In this document: piece after piece, positions 50,054 through 59,869 of the stretch
Numbering within the stretch: position 1 is the first letter of the stretch
Layout of the letters: the number at the start of each line of letters is the position of its first letter
Assembly (NCBI RefSeq): GCF_001664485.1
Contig: NZ_CP013630.1
Span: forward strand, 3,413,001 to 3,477,000
DNA from: Rhizobium sp. N324
GTDB taxonomy: Bacteria > Pseudomonadota > Alphaproteobacteria > Rhizobiales > Rhizobiaceae
Direction: 5' to 3'
DNA length: 64,000 nt
Made by a program: the position numbers and the translations under genes
Notes under the pieces: model-generated
What the model saw: only the letters and a program-made list of their open reading frames with translations
What the model was told of the DNA's origin: nothing
The model's database searches: none

Positions 50054-50095
50054 CACGATGCGGTTCTCGGGCGCATCATGCTCTAACTCTCTTAT

Positions 50096-50142
50096 ACAGA
50101 ACGATTCAGATTTTAGGCCGATCCGGCCTAGAACATTCTGTT
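50096..50142 (-). terminator. Hairpin at the 3' end of the pentose operon
   Basis: ACAGAA/TTCTGT outer arms and a perfect inner TAGGCCG-ATC-CGGCCTA stem (50114-50130) lie directly after the arabinonate dehydratase stop. No T run follows on the minus strand, so it may be a processed 3' end rather than a classical terminator. Confidence 0.45.
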
Positions 50143-51882
50143 TTAGTGGCTGTCCTTGCCAACCGCGTTGCCGCGACATCCTTTGAGGAAGTCGAGGTCG
50201 GCGCCGGTGTCGGCCCCTTCGACATGCTGCTGATGCAGGAAGGCATAACCCGACGTCGGCAGATCATGGTTCGGTTGCCATTCGGCCAGCCGGCGCGCCA
50301 ATTCCTCGTCGGAAATGTCGAGATGCAGACGACGGTTCGGCACATCGAGCTCGATCATGTCGCCATTCTTCACGACCGCCAGCGGTCCGCCGACCGCGGC
50401 TTCCGGAGAGGTGTGCAGCACGACGGTGCCGTAGGCCGTTCCCGACATGCGGGCATCGGAAATGCGCACCATATCGAGGATGCCCTTCTTCAGCACCTTG
50501 GGTGGCAACCCCATGTTGCCGACCTCGGCCATCCCCGGATAACCCTTCGGTCCACAGTTCTTCATGACCATGATGCAGGTCTCGTCGATATCGAGATTGT
50601 CGTCGTTGATCTTGGCCTTGTAGTCGTCGATGTCCTCGAACACCACAGCCCTGCCCCGGTGCACCAGAAGATGCGGCGAGGCGGCCGAAGGCTTCAGCAC
50701 CGCGCCCTTCGGCGCCAGATTGCCGCGGAGCACAACGATGCCGCCCGAAGACGTCAGCGCCTTTTCGGCGGGCAGGATGACGTCCTCGTTCCAGTTGACG
50801 ACGTCCTTGACCTCGTCCCAAACCGTTTCGCCGGAGACCGTCAACGCATCCCTGTGCAGAAGACCCGCCTCGCCGAGGCGCTTCAGCACCACCGGCAGGC
50901 CGCCGGCATAGAAGAACTCTTCCATCAGGTACTTGCCCGACGGCATCAGGTTGACGATGGTCGGGACGTCGCGGCCGCAGCGGTCCCAATCCTCGAGCGA
51001 CAGATCGATGCCGACGCGGCCGGCGATGGCAAGCAGATGGATGACGGCATTGGTCGATCCGCCGATCGCCGCATTGGTGCGGATAGCGTTCTCGAAGGCC
51101 TGTTTCGTCATGATCTCGGACGGCTTCAGATCGTCCTTGACCATCTGCACGATGCGGCGGCCGGTCAGCTGCGCCATCACCTTGCGGCGGGAATCGACGC
51201 CCGGGATCGCGGCATTGCCGGACAGTGCCATGCCGAGCGCTTCGGCCATCGAGGCCATGGTCGAGGCCGTGCCCATGGTGTTGCAGGTGCCCGACGAACG
51301 GCTCATCGAGGCCTCAGCCTCGAGGAACTCGGCCTGCGTCATCTCGCCGGCCTTCACCATTTCGGAGAACTTCCACAGATGCGTGCCGGACCCGACACGC
51401 TCGCCGCGGAAATAGCCGTTCAGCATCGGCCCGCCGGTGACGACGATCGACGGCAGGTCGCAGGAGGCAGCCCCCATCAGCAGCGACGGCGTGGTCTTGT
51501 CGCAACCGACGAGCAGCACGCAGCCGTCCATCGGCTGGCCGCGGATCGCTTCCTCAACCGCGAGCGCGGCGAGGTTGCGATACATCATCGCGGTCGGGCG
51601 GAAGGTGTTTTCGGAGGCCGAGAATACCGGCACCTCGAGCGGGAAGCCGCCGGCTTCCCAGACGCCCGCCTTGACCTTCTCGGCGAGCTCTCTGAGATGA
51701 CCGTTGCACGGGGTCATATCCGACCAGGTGTTGAGGATGCCGATCACCGGCCTTCCGTCGAACAGGTCGTGGGGATATCCCTGGTTCTTAAGCCAGCCGC
51801 GGTGATAGATCACGTCGCGGCTCGTGCCGCCGTACCATTCCTGCGATCTCAGCCTGCGCGGCCATTCTGCTTTTTTCTTCAT
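50143..51882 (-). CDS. L-arabinonate dehydratase (IlvD/Edd family)
   Basis: A 579-residue IlvD/Edd dehydratase, the length of the structurally characterised L-arabinonate dehydratase of R. leguminosarum. The three Cys of the [2Fe-2S] cluster are at Cys59 (SDMTPCNGH), Cys127 (LVGCDKTTPS) and near 200 (SGTCNTMGTAS), and the catalytic Ser lies in ARMSGTAYGTVVLH. The enzyme dehydrates an aldonate to the 2-keto-3-deoxy acid. It is the last gene of the chvE-ggu operon and follows the semialdehyde dehydrogenase by 62 bp. Related enzymes also take D-fuconate and D-galactonate, so substrate range is uncertain. Confidence 0.92.
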   Translation of the reverse strand: MKKKAEWPRRLRSQEWYGGTSRDVIYHRGWLKNQGYPHDLFDGRPVIGILNTWSDMTPCNGHLRELAEKVKAGVWEAGGFPLEVPVFSASENTFRPTAMMYRNLAALAVEEAIRGQPMDGCVLLVGCDKTTPSLLMGAASCDLPSIVVTGGPMLNGYFRGERVGSGTHLWKFSEMVKAGEMTQAEFLEAEASMSRSSGTCNTMGTASTMASMAEALGMALSGNAAIPGVDSRRKVMAQLTGRRIVQMVKDDLKPSEIMTKQAFENAIRTNAAIGGSTNAVIHLLAIAGRVGIDLSLEDWDRCGRDVPTIVNLMPSGKYLMEEFFYAGGLPVVLKRLGEAGLLHRDALTVSGETVWDEVKDVVNWNEDVILPAEKALTSSGGIVVLRGNLAPKGAVLKPSAASPHLLVHRGRAVVFEDIDDYKAKINDDNLDIDETCIMVMKNCGPKGYPGMAEVGNMGLPPKVLKKGILDMVRISDARMSGTAYGTVVLHTSPEAAVGGPLAVVKNGDMIELDVPNRRLHLDISDEELARRLAEWQPNHDLPTSGYAFLHQQHVEGADTGADLDFLKGCRGNAVGKDSH

Positions 51883-51944
51883 AGTCTCTGTCCTTCAGGA
51901 TACCCCCTGATCGCCTCGTACGATCAGGGTTATCGCCCTTCGTC

Positions 51945-53378
51945 TCAAGCCAGCGTGTAGGCGGTCTTGACGGTTGTGTAGAATTCGGCGGCGTACTTGC
52001 CCTGCTCGCGCGGGCCGTAGGACGAGCCCTTGCGGCCGCCGAACGGCACGTGGAAATCGACGCCGGCGGTCGGCAGGTTGACCATGACCATGCCGGCTTC
52101 CGAATTGCGCTTGAAGTGCGTCGCATGTTTCAGGCTGGTCGTGGCGATACCGGCCGAAAGCCCGAACGGCGTGTCGTTGGCGATGGCAAGCGCCTCGTCG
52201 TAGTCCTTCGCCCGGATCACCGAGACCACAGGTCCGAAGATCTCTTCGCGCGAAATGCGCATCTGGTTGGTCGCTTCGGTGAACAGCGTCGGCTGCAGGT
52301 AGAAGCCGGGCGTGTCGCGGGAAATCACCTCGCCGCCGAAGGCGAGTTTGGCGCCTTCCTTTTTGCCGATCTCGATATAGTCCGTATCAGTCTTCAACTG
52401 CCGCTCGTCGACGACGGGGCCGATATGAGTGCCGGCCTTCAGCGCATTGTCGACGACCAGCGTCTTCAGCTTGTCGGTCAGAGCTGCGACGAACTTGTCG
52501 TGAATGCCTTCGGTGACGATCAGTCGCGAGGAAGCGGTGCAGCGCTGACCGGTGGAGAAAAAGCCGGAATTGGCGGCTGCTTCCACTGCAACGTTGAGGT
52601 CGGCATCGTCGAGCACGACCATCGGGTTTTTGCCGCCCATCTCCAGCTGGAACTTGCGGTTATGCTCGATCGAGGCGGCGGCGACGCGGCGGCCGGTACC
52701 GGTCGAACCGGTAAAGGTGATGCCGTGAACGTCGGGGCTTTCGAGCATGGCCTGGCCGACGACCGAGCCCTTGCCCATGACCAGGTTCAACACGCCCTTC
52801 GGCAGCCCGGCGCGGTTGAGGATGTCGACGATCGCCCAGGAGCAGGCGGGCACCAGCTCGGCCGGCTTGAAGACGATGGTGTTGCCGTAGCAGAGCGCCG
52901 GCGCGATCTTCCAGGCCGGGATGGCGATCGGGAAGTTCCACGGCGTGATGATGCCGATGACGCCGAGACCCTCGCGGGTTATTTCGACACCGATGTTCGG
53001 GCGCACCGACGGGATGACCTCGCCGGCCAGCCGCAAGGCTTCGCCTGCGAAGAATTCGAAGATCTGCGAAGCGCGGATGACTTCGCCGGTCGCCTCAGGC
53101 AGGGTCTTGCCTTCCTCGCGGGCAAGCAGCGCGCCGAGTTCGTCCTTGCGCGCCATGATCTCGTCGCCGGCCTTCTTCAGGATGACGTGGCGTTCCCAGA
53201 TGCCGGAGCGCGACCAGGCGGGAAAGGCAGCCTTGGCGGCGGCGATGGCGTTCTTGGTGTCTTCGGCGCTGCCGTCGGCATAGAGGCCGACGACTTCGTT
53301 GGTATCGGACGGATTGATGTTCTTCGTCGCGTTGGTGCCGACCCATTCGCCGGCGATCAGGTTTTGATAAATGGTCAT
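51945..53378 (-). CDS. Aldehyde dehydrogenase, probably 2-oxoglutarate semialdehyde dehydrogenase
   Basis: A 477-residue NAD(P)-dependent aldehyde dehydrogenase. Seen: TPWNFPIAIPAWKIAPALCY, KPAELVPA, FTGSTGTGRRVAAA, the Glu in FQLEMGGKNPMVVLDD, the catalytic Cys in FFSTGQRCTASSRL and EEIFGPVVSVIR. The operon context (aldonate dehydratase, GguC) points to the last step of the non-phosphorylative pentose pathway, 2,5-dioxopentanoate to 2-oxoglutarate. A related role on another semialdehyde cannot be excluded. Confidence 0.88.
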   Translation of the reverse strand: MTIYQNLIAGEWVGTNATKNINPSDTNEVVGLYADGSAEDTKNAIAAAKAAFPAWSRSGIWERHVILKKAGDEIMARKDELGALLAREEGKTLPEATGEVIRASQIFEFFAGEALRLAGEVIPSVRPNIGVEITREGLGVIGIITPWNFPIAIPAWKIAPALCYGNTIVFKPAELVPACSWAIVDILNRAGLPKGVLNLVMGKGSVVGQAMLESPDVHGITFTGSTGTGRRVAAASIEHNRKFQLEMGGKNPMVVLDDADLNVAVEAAANSGFFSTGQRCTASSRLIVTEGIHDKFVAALTDKLKTLVVDNALKAGTHIGPVVDERQLKTDTDYIEIGKKEGAKLAFGGEVISRDTPGFYLQPTLFTEATNQMRISREEIFGPVVSVIRAKDYDEALAIANDTPFGLSAGIATTSLKHATHFKRNSEAGMVMVNLPTAGVDFHVPFGGRKGSSYGPREQGKYAAEFYTTVKTAYTLA

Positions 53379-53413
53379 GGGCTGAACAAGCCTCCTTTAC
53401 CGCTTATTGAAAA

Positions 53414-54409
53414 TCAGAGCTGCTTGACGGCGATCTCTTCTTCGGCGGCCACCTTCAGCGGATTGCGCAGCGGCAGGCCGAATTCGGCGACTTCGATTTC
53501 GAAGACATCGCCTTCTTCCGCCTTGATGCCGTCGGCAAAAGACAGGGTCGCCGTGCCGAACATATGGACATGGACATCGCCGGGTGCACGGAAGAGGCCG
53601 TATTTGAAATGGTGATATTCGAGATTGGCGAAGGTGTGCGACATGTTGGCTTCACCCGACAGGAAGGGCTTTTCGAAGATCACCTTGTCGCCGCGCTTGA
53701 TGCGCGAGGTGCCGCGGATGTCGTCGGGGGCGGCGCCGATGCGGATTTCCGGACCATAGGCGGCGGGGCGCAGTTTCGAGTGGGCCAGATAGAGATAGTT
53801 GATCCGCTCGGTGACGTGGTCCGAAAACTCGTTCGACAGCGCAAAGCCGATGCGGAACGGCGAGCCGTCGCTGGCGATGACGTAAATGCCAGCCATTTCA
53901 GGCTCTTCGCCGCCATCGAGCGCGAAGGAGGGCGAGACCAGCGGGGCGCCGGGGGCAGCCGTGCCATGGCCGTTGCCCTTGTAGAACCATTCGGGCTGCA
54001 CGCCCTTTTCGCCAGCCTTCGGCTTGCCGTTCTCCAGGCCCATCTTGAACATCTTCATCGAGTCGGTCAGCGTTTCCTCGGCCGCCTCGCTGGTCTTCTT
54101 GTGCATGGAATCGCGGGTGGCGGCGGAGCCGAGATGCGTGAGACCGGTGCCGGTCAGATGCAGGTGGGCGGCGTCCGGATGGGTGATCGGCGGCAGGAAG
54201 CGGCCGTCCGCATAGGCTTTTTCGAGATCGACGGCAGCGCCGTAACCATGCGCCTCGATGACTGAGGCCAGCGACTTGCCGCCGTCGGCGGCTTCCATCG
54301 CCAGCGCATAGACGCTGGCGGCATTGTTGACCGACCTAGCCGCGCCGCCCTGCTCGCGCACGGCGACGACGATCTCTCCGTTGGCACCCTTGATCTGGGA
54401 AATAAGCAC
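53414..54409 (-). CDS. gguC: Fumarylacetoacetate hydrolase family protein GguC (AraD1-type)
   Basis: A 331-residue protein matching Agrobacterium GguC: LISQIKGANGEIVVAVREQG, HLTGTGLTHLGSAATRDSMH, PEWFYKGNGHGTAAPG, GGEEPEMAGIYVI and VHVHMFGTATLSFADGIK, with the FAH-type acidic metal ligands in EEPEMAG. GTG start with GAAGGAT 7 bp upstream. In this operon it is placed where the 2-keto-3-deoxy-pentonate dehydratase is needed, so that activity (as proposed for AraD1 proteins) is the best guess; the family alone does not prove it. Confidence 0.88.
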   Translation of the reverse strand: MLISQIKGANGEIVVAVREQGGAARSVNNAASVYALAMEAADGGKSLASVIEAHGYGAAVDLEKAYADGRFLPPITHPDAAHLHLTGTGLTHLGSAATRDSMHKKTSEAAEETLTDSMKMFKMGLENGKPKAGEKGVQPEWFYKGNGHGTAAPGAPLVSPSFALDGGEEPEMAGIYVIASDGSPFRIGFALSNEFSDHVTERINYLYLAHSKLRPAAYGPEIRIGAAPDDIRGTSRIKRGDKVIFEKPFLSGEANMSHTFANLEYHHFKYGLFRAPGDVHVHMFGTATLSFADGIKAEEGDVFEIEVAEFGLPLRNPLKVAAEEEIAVKQL

Positions 54410-54524
54410 GACTTCGATCCTTCTCGTTCCGGCGAAGACCAGGAAAAGCTCCGCCTGTCCGGCTCCATCAGGAGCCGGAATTGATCACTCATATGACTGC
54501 GAATGCGAGGCTGCGCTTGAGCGC

Positions 54525-55736
54525 TCAGCCCTTGTTCTTGTTGTAGACGTCGAAGAACACGGCGGCGAGAAGCACCGCACCCTTGACCATCTGCTGCGAG
54601 TCGGTGCCGAGACCGTGGATCGACATGCCGTTGTTCATGATGCCCATGATCAAGGCGCCGATGACCGCACCCGTCACCTTGCCGACGCCGCCCTGGGCCG
54701 ACGCGCCGCCGATGAAGCAGGCCGCGATGACGTCGAGCTCGAGGCCGAAGCCGCCCTTGGCCGTCGCCGAGTTGAGGCGCAGCGCCACGATCAGGCCGGC
54801 GAGACCGGCGAGCAGACCCATATTGGCGAAGGTCAGGAAGGTCAGCCGCTCGGTGTTGATACCGGAAAGCTTGGTCGCCTTCTCATTGCCGCCCATGGCG
54901 TAGATGCGGCGGCCGATCGTCGTGCGACGGGTGATGAAGGCGTAGGCGGCGACCAGGGCGAGCATGACGACCAGCACGTTCGGGAAGCCGCGATAGATCG
55001 ACAGCTGGTAGCCGAGCGCCAGAATGGCGACGGCAACAACGATGTTCTGGACGAGGAAGAAGCCCATCGGCTCGACGTCATTGCCATGCCGCTCGTTCGA
55101 CAGCCGCTTGCGCCACGCCATATAGAAGAGGGTAACGGCACCGACGACGGTCAGGATCATCGAGGTCGAGTTGAGGCCGCCCGTATCGAGCAGGTTCGGC
55201 AGGAAGCCGATGCTGATCAGCTGGAACTCCGGCGGGAACGGACCGATGCTGGTGCCCGTGCCCGACGCCGTCATCACGAACAGCGTCAGGCCGCGGAAGA
55301 CCAGCATGCCGGCCAGCGTGACGATGAAGGACGGGATCTTGTGATAGGCGACGAAATAGCCCTGCAGACCGCCGACCAGCGCGCCGAGAGCCAGACAGAC
55401 GACACCCGCCAGCACGTAATTCATGTGCCATTGCACCGTCATCACGCCGGCGATGGCGCCGATGAAACCGACGACGGAGCCGACCGAAAGATCGATATGG
55501 CCGGCGACGATGACCAGCAGCATGCCGAGCGCCATGATGACGATGAACGAGTTCTGCAGGATGATGTTGGTCAGGTTGAGCGGCCTGAAGAGAACGCCGC
55601 CGGTCGAAATCTGGAAGAACACCATGATCGCGATCAGCGCGATGAACATGCCGTATTCCCGGATGTTGCCGCGAACGTAGTCTCCGATCGAGACGACGCG
55701 CCCTTGCTCAGCGATGGGTTGATTGATCGGCGTCAT
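54525..55736 (-). CDS. gguB: Sugar ABC transporter permease GguB
   Basis: A 403-residue permease of the ribose/xylose/multiple-monosaccharide (BPD_transp_2) type with about ten helices. Seen: [60 protein letters not shown], the [18 protein letters not shown] loop that contacts the ATPase, and [20 protein letters not shown]. Start overlaps the gguA stop (ATGA). Works with ChvE and GguA. Confidence 0.94.
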   Translation of the reverse strand: MTPINQPIAEQGRVVSIGDYVRGNIREYGMFIALIAIMVFFQISTGGVLFRPLNLTNIILQNSFIVIMALGMLLVIVAGHIDLSVGSVVGFIGAIAGVMTVQWHMNYVLAGVVCLALGALVGGLQGYFVAYHKIPSFIVTLAGMLVFRGLTLFVMTASGTGTSIGPFPPEFQLISIGFLPNLLDTGGLNSTSMILTVVGAVTLFYMAWRKRLSNERHGNDVEPMGFFLVQNIVVAVAILALGYQLSIYRGFPNVLVVMLALVAAYAFITRRTTIGRRIYAMGGNEKATKLSGINTERLTFLTFANMGLLAGLAGLIVALRLNSATAKGGFGLELDVIAACFIGGASAQGGVGKVTGAVIGALIMGIMNNGMSIHGLGTDSQQMVKGAVLLAAVFFDVYNKNKG

Positions 55737-57271
55737 TGTTTCTTCTCTCCTGAGCGCATGATGGCGCGCATGATGGTTTCCTGGCTCGCTTCTCCCTTCG
55801 GCAGTTCCGCAACGATACGCCCTTCATTCATGACGTAGATGCGGTCGCAGGTGCCCAGAAGTTCCGGCATTTCCGACGAGATCATCAGAACGGCTTTGCC
55901 GTCAGCCGCGAGCTGATTGATGATAGTATAGATTTCGTATTTTGCACCCACGTCGATGCCGCGCGTCGGCTCGTCGAGGATCAAAACATCGGGATTGGAG
56001 AACAGCCACTTCGACAGCACCACCTTCTGCTGGTTGCCGCCGGAAAGATTGACCGTTTCCTGGAAGATGCTGGAAGAGCGGATGCGCAGCTTCGAGCGAT
56101 AATCGGTCGCAACCCGGGATTCCTTGACGCTGTCGATGACCGATGCGTTCGACACCGCCTTCAGATTGACCAGCGTCGTATTGTGCAGGATCGTGTCGTT
56201 GAGCACGAGGCCGAGTTGCTTGCGGTCTTCGGTGACATAGGCGAGACCGGAGTCGATCGCCCGGCGCACAGTGCTGACATCGACCGGCTTGCCGTGCATC
56301 AGCACTTCGCCGGACACCTTGTGGCCGTAGGATTTGCCGAACAGGCTCATGGCGAACTCGGTACGCCCCGCCCCCATCAGGCCGGCGATGCCGACGACCT
56401 CGCCCTTGCGGACGGTGACGTTGATATTGTGCAGGACCTGGCGGTCGCGGTGATGCTGGTGATAGGCGTTCCAGTTCTTCACTTCGAGAATGGTTTCGCC
56501 GATCGGCACCGAACGCGGCGGATAGCGGTCTTCGAGATCGCGACCGACCATGTTGCGGATGATGATGTCTTCGCTGATCTCGTCCGCGTGACAGTCGAGC
56601 GTCTTGACCGTCATGCCGTCGCGCAGCACGGTGATCTGGTCGGCGACCTTGCGGATTTCGTTCAGCTTGTGGGAAATGATGATCGAGGTGATGCCCTGCT
56701 TGCGGAATTCCATCAGCAGCGTCAGCAGCGCGTCGGAATCGCTTTCATTGAGCGAGGCGGTGGGCTCGTCGAGGATGAGCAGCTTGACGCTCTTCGACAG
56801 CGCCTTGGCGATCTCGACCAGTTGCTGCTTGCCGACGCCGATGTCGGTCACCAGCGTGTTCGGAGATTCCGACAGGCCGACCTTCTTGAGCAGCTGCTTG
56901 GTGCGGTTGAACGTCTCGTCCCAGCTGATGACGCCGCTCTTGGCATTTTCGTTGCCGAGGAAGATGTTCTCGCCGATCGACAGCAACGGCACGAGCGCCA
57001 GTTCCTGGTGGATGATGACGATGCCGATTTCTTCGGAATCCTTCAGGACCTTGAAGTTGCGCGTCTCGCCTTCATAGACGATGTCGCCGTCATAACTTCC
57101 GGTGGGGTAGACGCCCGATAGGACTTTCATCAGGGTCGATTTGCCGGCTCCGTTTTCGCCGACCAATGCGTGAATTTCACCCTTGCGAACCTTGAGGTTC
57201 ACGTTCTCCAGCGCTTTGACGCCCGGGAACGTCTTGGTGATGCTCCGCATTTCGAGGATGGTGTTGTCCAT
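55733..57271 (-). CDS. gguA: Sugar ABC transporter ATPase GguA
   Basis: A 512-residue duplicated ABC ATPase. First domain: Walker [12 protein letters not shown], signature (degenerate, [15 protein letters not shown]) and Walker [12 protein letters not shown]; second domain: [12 protein letters not shown] in place of a classical Walker A, signature [15 protein letters not shown] and Walker [13 protein letters not shown]. The degenerate second nucleotide site is normal for sugar ABC ATPases of this class. ATG 57271 gives the family length. Confidence 0.94.
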   Translation of the reverse strand: MDNTILEMRSITKTFPGVKALENVNLKVRKGEIHALVGENGAGKSTLMKVLSGVYPTGSYDGDIVYEGETRNFKVLKDSEEIGIVIIHQELALVPLLSIGENIFLGNENAKSGVISWDETFNRTKQLLKKVGLSESPNTLVTDIGVGKQQLVEIAKALSKSVKLLILDEPTASLNESDSDALLTLLMEFRKQGITSIIISHKLNEIRKVADQITVLRDGMTVKTLDCHADEISEDIIIRNMVGRDLEDRYPPRSVPIGETILEVKNWNAYHQHHRDRQVLHNINVTVRKGEVVGIAGLMGAGRTEFAMSLFGKSYGHKVSGEVLMHGKPVDVSTVRRAIDSGLAYVTEDRKQLGLVLNDTILHNTTLVNLKAVSNASVIDSVKESRVATDYRSKLRIRSSSIFQETVNLSGGNQQKVVLSKWLFSNPDVLILDEPTRGIDVGAKYEIYTIINQLAADGKAVLMISSEMPELLGTCDRIYVMNEGRIVAELPKGEASQETIMRAIMRSGEKKQ

Positions 57272-57328
57272 AGTCAAAGTTCCAGCGCCTTGGGCCGCCA
57301 AGCGGCTTGGCGATCATAAAATCGAAGA

Positions 57329-57354
57329 CCGGAACCCGCAAGCGCGGGTTCCGG
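57329..57354 (-). terminator. Intercistronic hairpin between chvE and gguA
   Basis: A perfect 11-bp stem CCGGAACCCGC / GCGGGTTCCGG with a 4-nt loop, 17 bp after the chvE stop on the minus strand, followed by TCTTCGATTTT. Such hairpins often stabilise the mRNA of the binding protein or partly terminate it, giving more ChvE than transporter. Confidence 0.7.
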
Positions 57355-57370
57355 CCTCCTGCTTAACGTC

Positions 57371-58435
57371 TTACTTCAGCTTGTCTTCAGAGTAGTAACC
57401 GCTGTCGACGAGGATCTGCTTGTAGTTGGTCTTGTCGACGGCAACCGGCTTCAGCAGGTAGGACGGAACGACCTTGACGCCGTTGTCGTAGGTCTTGGTG
57501 TCGTTGACCTCAGGCTCCTTGCCGGACATGACGGCATCGACCATGGCAACCGTGACCTTGGCGAGTTCGCGGGTGTCCTTGAAGATCGTCGAGTGCTGTT
57601 CGCCAGCGATGATCGACTTGACCGACGGGATTTCAGCGTCCTGGCCGGTGACGATCGGCAGCGGCTGAGCAGCCGTACCGTAACCAACGCCCTTCAGCGA
57701 GGAGATGATACCGATCGACAGACCGTCGTAAGGCGACAGAACGGCGTCGACCTTGGCGTCGGTGTAGTTAGCCGAGAGCAGGTTGTCCATGCGGGCCTGG
57801 GCCGTTGCCGGATCCCAACGCAGGGTGCCGACCTTGTCCATGCCGGTCTGGCCGGACTTCACGACGAGCTTGCCCGAGTCGATGTAGGGCTGCAGGACGG
57901 ACATGGCGCCATCATAGAAGAAGAAGGCGTTGTTGTCGTCAGGCGAACCGCCGAACAGTTCGATGTTGAACGGGCCCTTGCCATCCTTGAGGCCGAGGCC
58001 GTCAACGATGGAGCCGGCCTGCAGAACGCCGACCTGGAAGTTGTCGAAGGTCGCGTAGTAATCGACATTGCCCGAATCGCGGATCAGACGGTCATAAGCG
58101 ATGACCTTGATGCCGGCATCGTGCGCCTTCTGCAGAACGTCGGAAAGCGTCGTGCCGTCGATCGAAGCGATGACCAGAACCTTGGCACCCTTGGTGACCA
58201 TGTTTTCGATCTGCGAAAGCTGGTTCGGAATATCGTCGTCGCCATACTGCAGGTCCGTGGCGTAACCGGCAGCTTCGAGCTGCTTGACGATGTTGTTGCC
58301 GTCGTCGATCCAGCGAGCCGAAGCCTTGGTCGGCATGGCAATGCCGACGGTGCCCTTGTCGGCAGCAATTGCCGGTGCAACGAACGAAGCGACGCCGAAG
58401 GCAGCCGCAGCCATCAATGAGATAATGGACTTCAT
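57371..58435 (-). CDS. chvE: Periplasmic multiple-sugar-binding protein ChvE
   Basis: A 354-residue binding protein matching Agrobacterium ChvE in length and sequence: signal peptide ([20 protein letters not shown]), then [59 protein letters not shown] and [16 protein letters not shown]. ChvE binds galactose, glucose, arabinose, fucose and xylose; in Agrobacterium it also signals to VirA. First gene of the sugar operon, divergent from gbpR. Confidence 0.95.
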   Translation of the reverse strand: MKSIISLMAAAAFGVASFVAPAIAADKGTVGIAMPTKASARWIDDGNNIVKQLEAAGYATDLQYGDDDIPNQLSQIENMVTKGAKVLVIASIDGTTLSDVLQKAHDAGIKVIAYDRLIRDSGNVDYYATFDNFQVGVLQAGSIVDGLGLKDGKGPFNIELFGGSPDDNNAFFFYDGAMSVLQPYIDSGKLVVKSGQTGMDKVGTLRWDPATAQARMDNLLSANYTDAKVDAVLSPYDGLSIGIISSLKGVGYGTAAQPLPIVTGQDAEIPSVKSIIAGEQHSTIFKDTRELAKVTVAMVDAVMSGKEPEVNDTKTYDNGVKVVPSYLLKPVAVDKTNYKQILVDSGYYSEDKLK

Positions 58436-58609
58436 TTCTCTCTCCCTTGTTAATAGTGCAGCGGACGAAAAATCGCCCGCCCCCGAAACTGTGGCAGGTT
58501 CCGTATTGGATAGTTACTTCAGATGGTGAGAAACGAAGTAGGTCTCCTCCACGATCTCACACGTGTTGAGTGCCAACCAGCACACGGCGGCAAACTGGTA
58601 TGGATTCCT

Positions 58610-58657
58610 ATAACTGTCAAATAGAATAACTGGTAAAGTGCATAACAATTTTGGTAT
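58610..58657. promoter_or_regulatory. Three ATAAC direct repeats at 16-bp spacing in the chvE-gbpR gap
   Basis: ATAACTG at 58610 and 58626 and ATAAC at 58642 recur with exactly 16 bp between starts. They lie in the AT-rich part of the 272-bp gap between chvE and gbpR, upstream of both genes. This is a good candidate for the binding region of the LysR protein GbpR, which controls chvE in Agrobacterium. Confidence 0.5.
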
Positions 58658-58707
58658 ATCGTTAAAAAGTATTACTTTTGATGGAGCGCAGCGAGGAGGC
58701 TGCAACC

Positions 58708-59715
58708 ATGACGATTGTTTCAGAGCCCATTTCCATGGACCATGTCGATATCCACAGCGATAGTTTCGGCAATGACAGCCTTTTAAGGGCAGGACTTAAG
58801 CTGAATCACCTGCGGATGATCGTCGCAATCGAAGATAGCGGACAGATTTCCGCAGCTGCGGAAGTCCTGAACATTTCCCAGCCCGCCGCGTCGCGCATGC
58901 TGTCCGAAATGGAATCGATCACCAAGACTCAGCTCTATGAGCGCGTCGCCCGCGGCGTGGTGCTGACGACCTTCGGCGCGGCGCTTGCGAGGCGGGCGCG
59001 CAAGATCCTGCTGGAGCTGCGCGAGGCAAGCCGCGAGATCGGCGAACTGAAGAGCGGCAAGGGCGGTTCGGTCTTCATCGGCGCGGTGACGGCGCCAGCC
59101 ATGAGCCTCGTCGTGCCGGCGATCAACAGGGTGCGCAAGGCTTATCCCGGCATCGAGATCAACATCCAGGTGGAGACCAGCAACGTGCTCGCCCGCGAGC
59201 TGCTGGCCGCCCGCCACGACTTCATCATCAGCCGCATTCCCGACGATCTCAACCCGCGCCTGTTCGAGGTGACGGAGATCGGCATCGAGCGCGCCTGCCT
59301 GATCGTGCGCAACCGCCATCCGCTGCTGAAAAAGAAAAAGACCAGCAGTCTTGCCGATATCAGGGATTACGACTGGGTGTTCCAGCCGCCGGGCACGCTG
59401 CTGCGCCGGACGATCGAGGATATTTTCCTGTCGCGCGGCGTGGCGCTGCCGGAGAATATCGTCAACACATCGTCGCTGCTTTTGACCTGCGCCATCGTCT
59501 GCGGAACCGATGCGATTGCACCGGTTGCCACCGACGTCGCCCAGTTCCTCTCCAGCCAGAGCGCCAGGGCCTCCGACGTGCGCATGCTGCCGATCGATTT
59601 CGACATCAACGTCAAACCCTACAGCCTGATCACCGCCAGGGAACGGGCGCTGCCGCCGAGCGCCAGGCTGCTCTACGACATCATTCTGGAGGAAAGCCAG
59701 AAGCAGGCGGGCTGA
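58708..59715 (+). CDS. gbpR: LysR-family regulator GbpR
   Basis: A 335-residue LysR regulator matching GbpR (galactose-binding-protein regulator) of Agrobacterium in place and sequence. The helix-turn-helix lies about residues 30-90: LKLNHLRMIVAIEDSGQISA and ISQPAASRMLSEMESITKTQ. The extra N-terminal stretch before it is as expected. ATG 58708 is chosen because GAGGAGG lies 8 bp upstream; ATG 58681 is possible. It controls the divergent chvE operon in response to sugars. Confidence 0.9.
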   Translation: MTIVSEPISMDHVDIHSDSFGNDSLLRAGLKLNHLRMIVAIEDSGQISAAAEVLNISQPAASRMLSEMESITKTQLYERVARGVVLTTFGAALARRARKILLELREASREIGELKSGKGGSVFIGAVTAPAMSLVVPAINRVRKAYPGIEINIQVETSNVLARELLAARHDFIISRIPDDLNPRLFEVTEIGIERACLIVRNRHPLLKKKKTSSLADIRDYDWVFQPPGTLLRRTIEDIFLSRGVALPENIVNTSSLLLTCAIVCGTDAIAPVATDVAQFLSSQSARASDVRMLPIDFDINVKPYSLITARERALPPSARLLYDIILEESQKQAG

Positions 59716-59762
59716 CGAGATCCGCAAGCCCGGCGCCATCTTGCCCATCTTTAATGCGCGCC

Positions 59763-59822
59763 GGAGCAATTCCAGCACAAGGCGTAGCGGTTTTTGCGTC
59801 CGGAAATTGCGTGAAAAAATTT
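59763..59822. repeat. Dispersed rhizobial repeat, copy 3
   Basis: GGAGCAATTCCAGCACAAGG, GTAGCGGTTTTTGCGTCCGG and AAATTGCG form an imperfect palindrome (GCAATTCC with GGAAATTGC). It shares its core with the units at 48320, 49921 and 63887 and lies between gbpR and the J-domain-like gene. Confidence 0.65.
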
Positions 59823-59869
59823 GAGCACGTCGGTCAATCGACGAAGACGAATGGTCTTGAGGATGCGGG

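Noticed and set aside
50146..51960. A 604-codon plus-strand open frame opposite the arabinonate dehydratase
   Set aside because: Mirror of a gene with complete IlvD cysteine motifs; long antisense frames are expected at this GC content.
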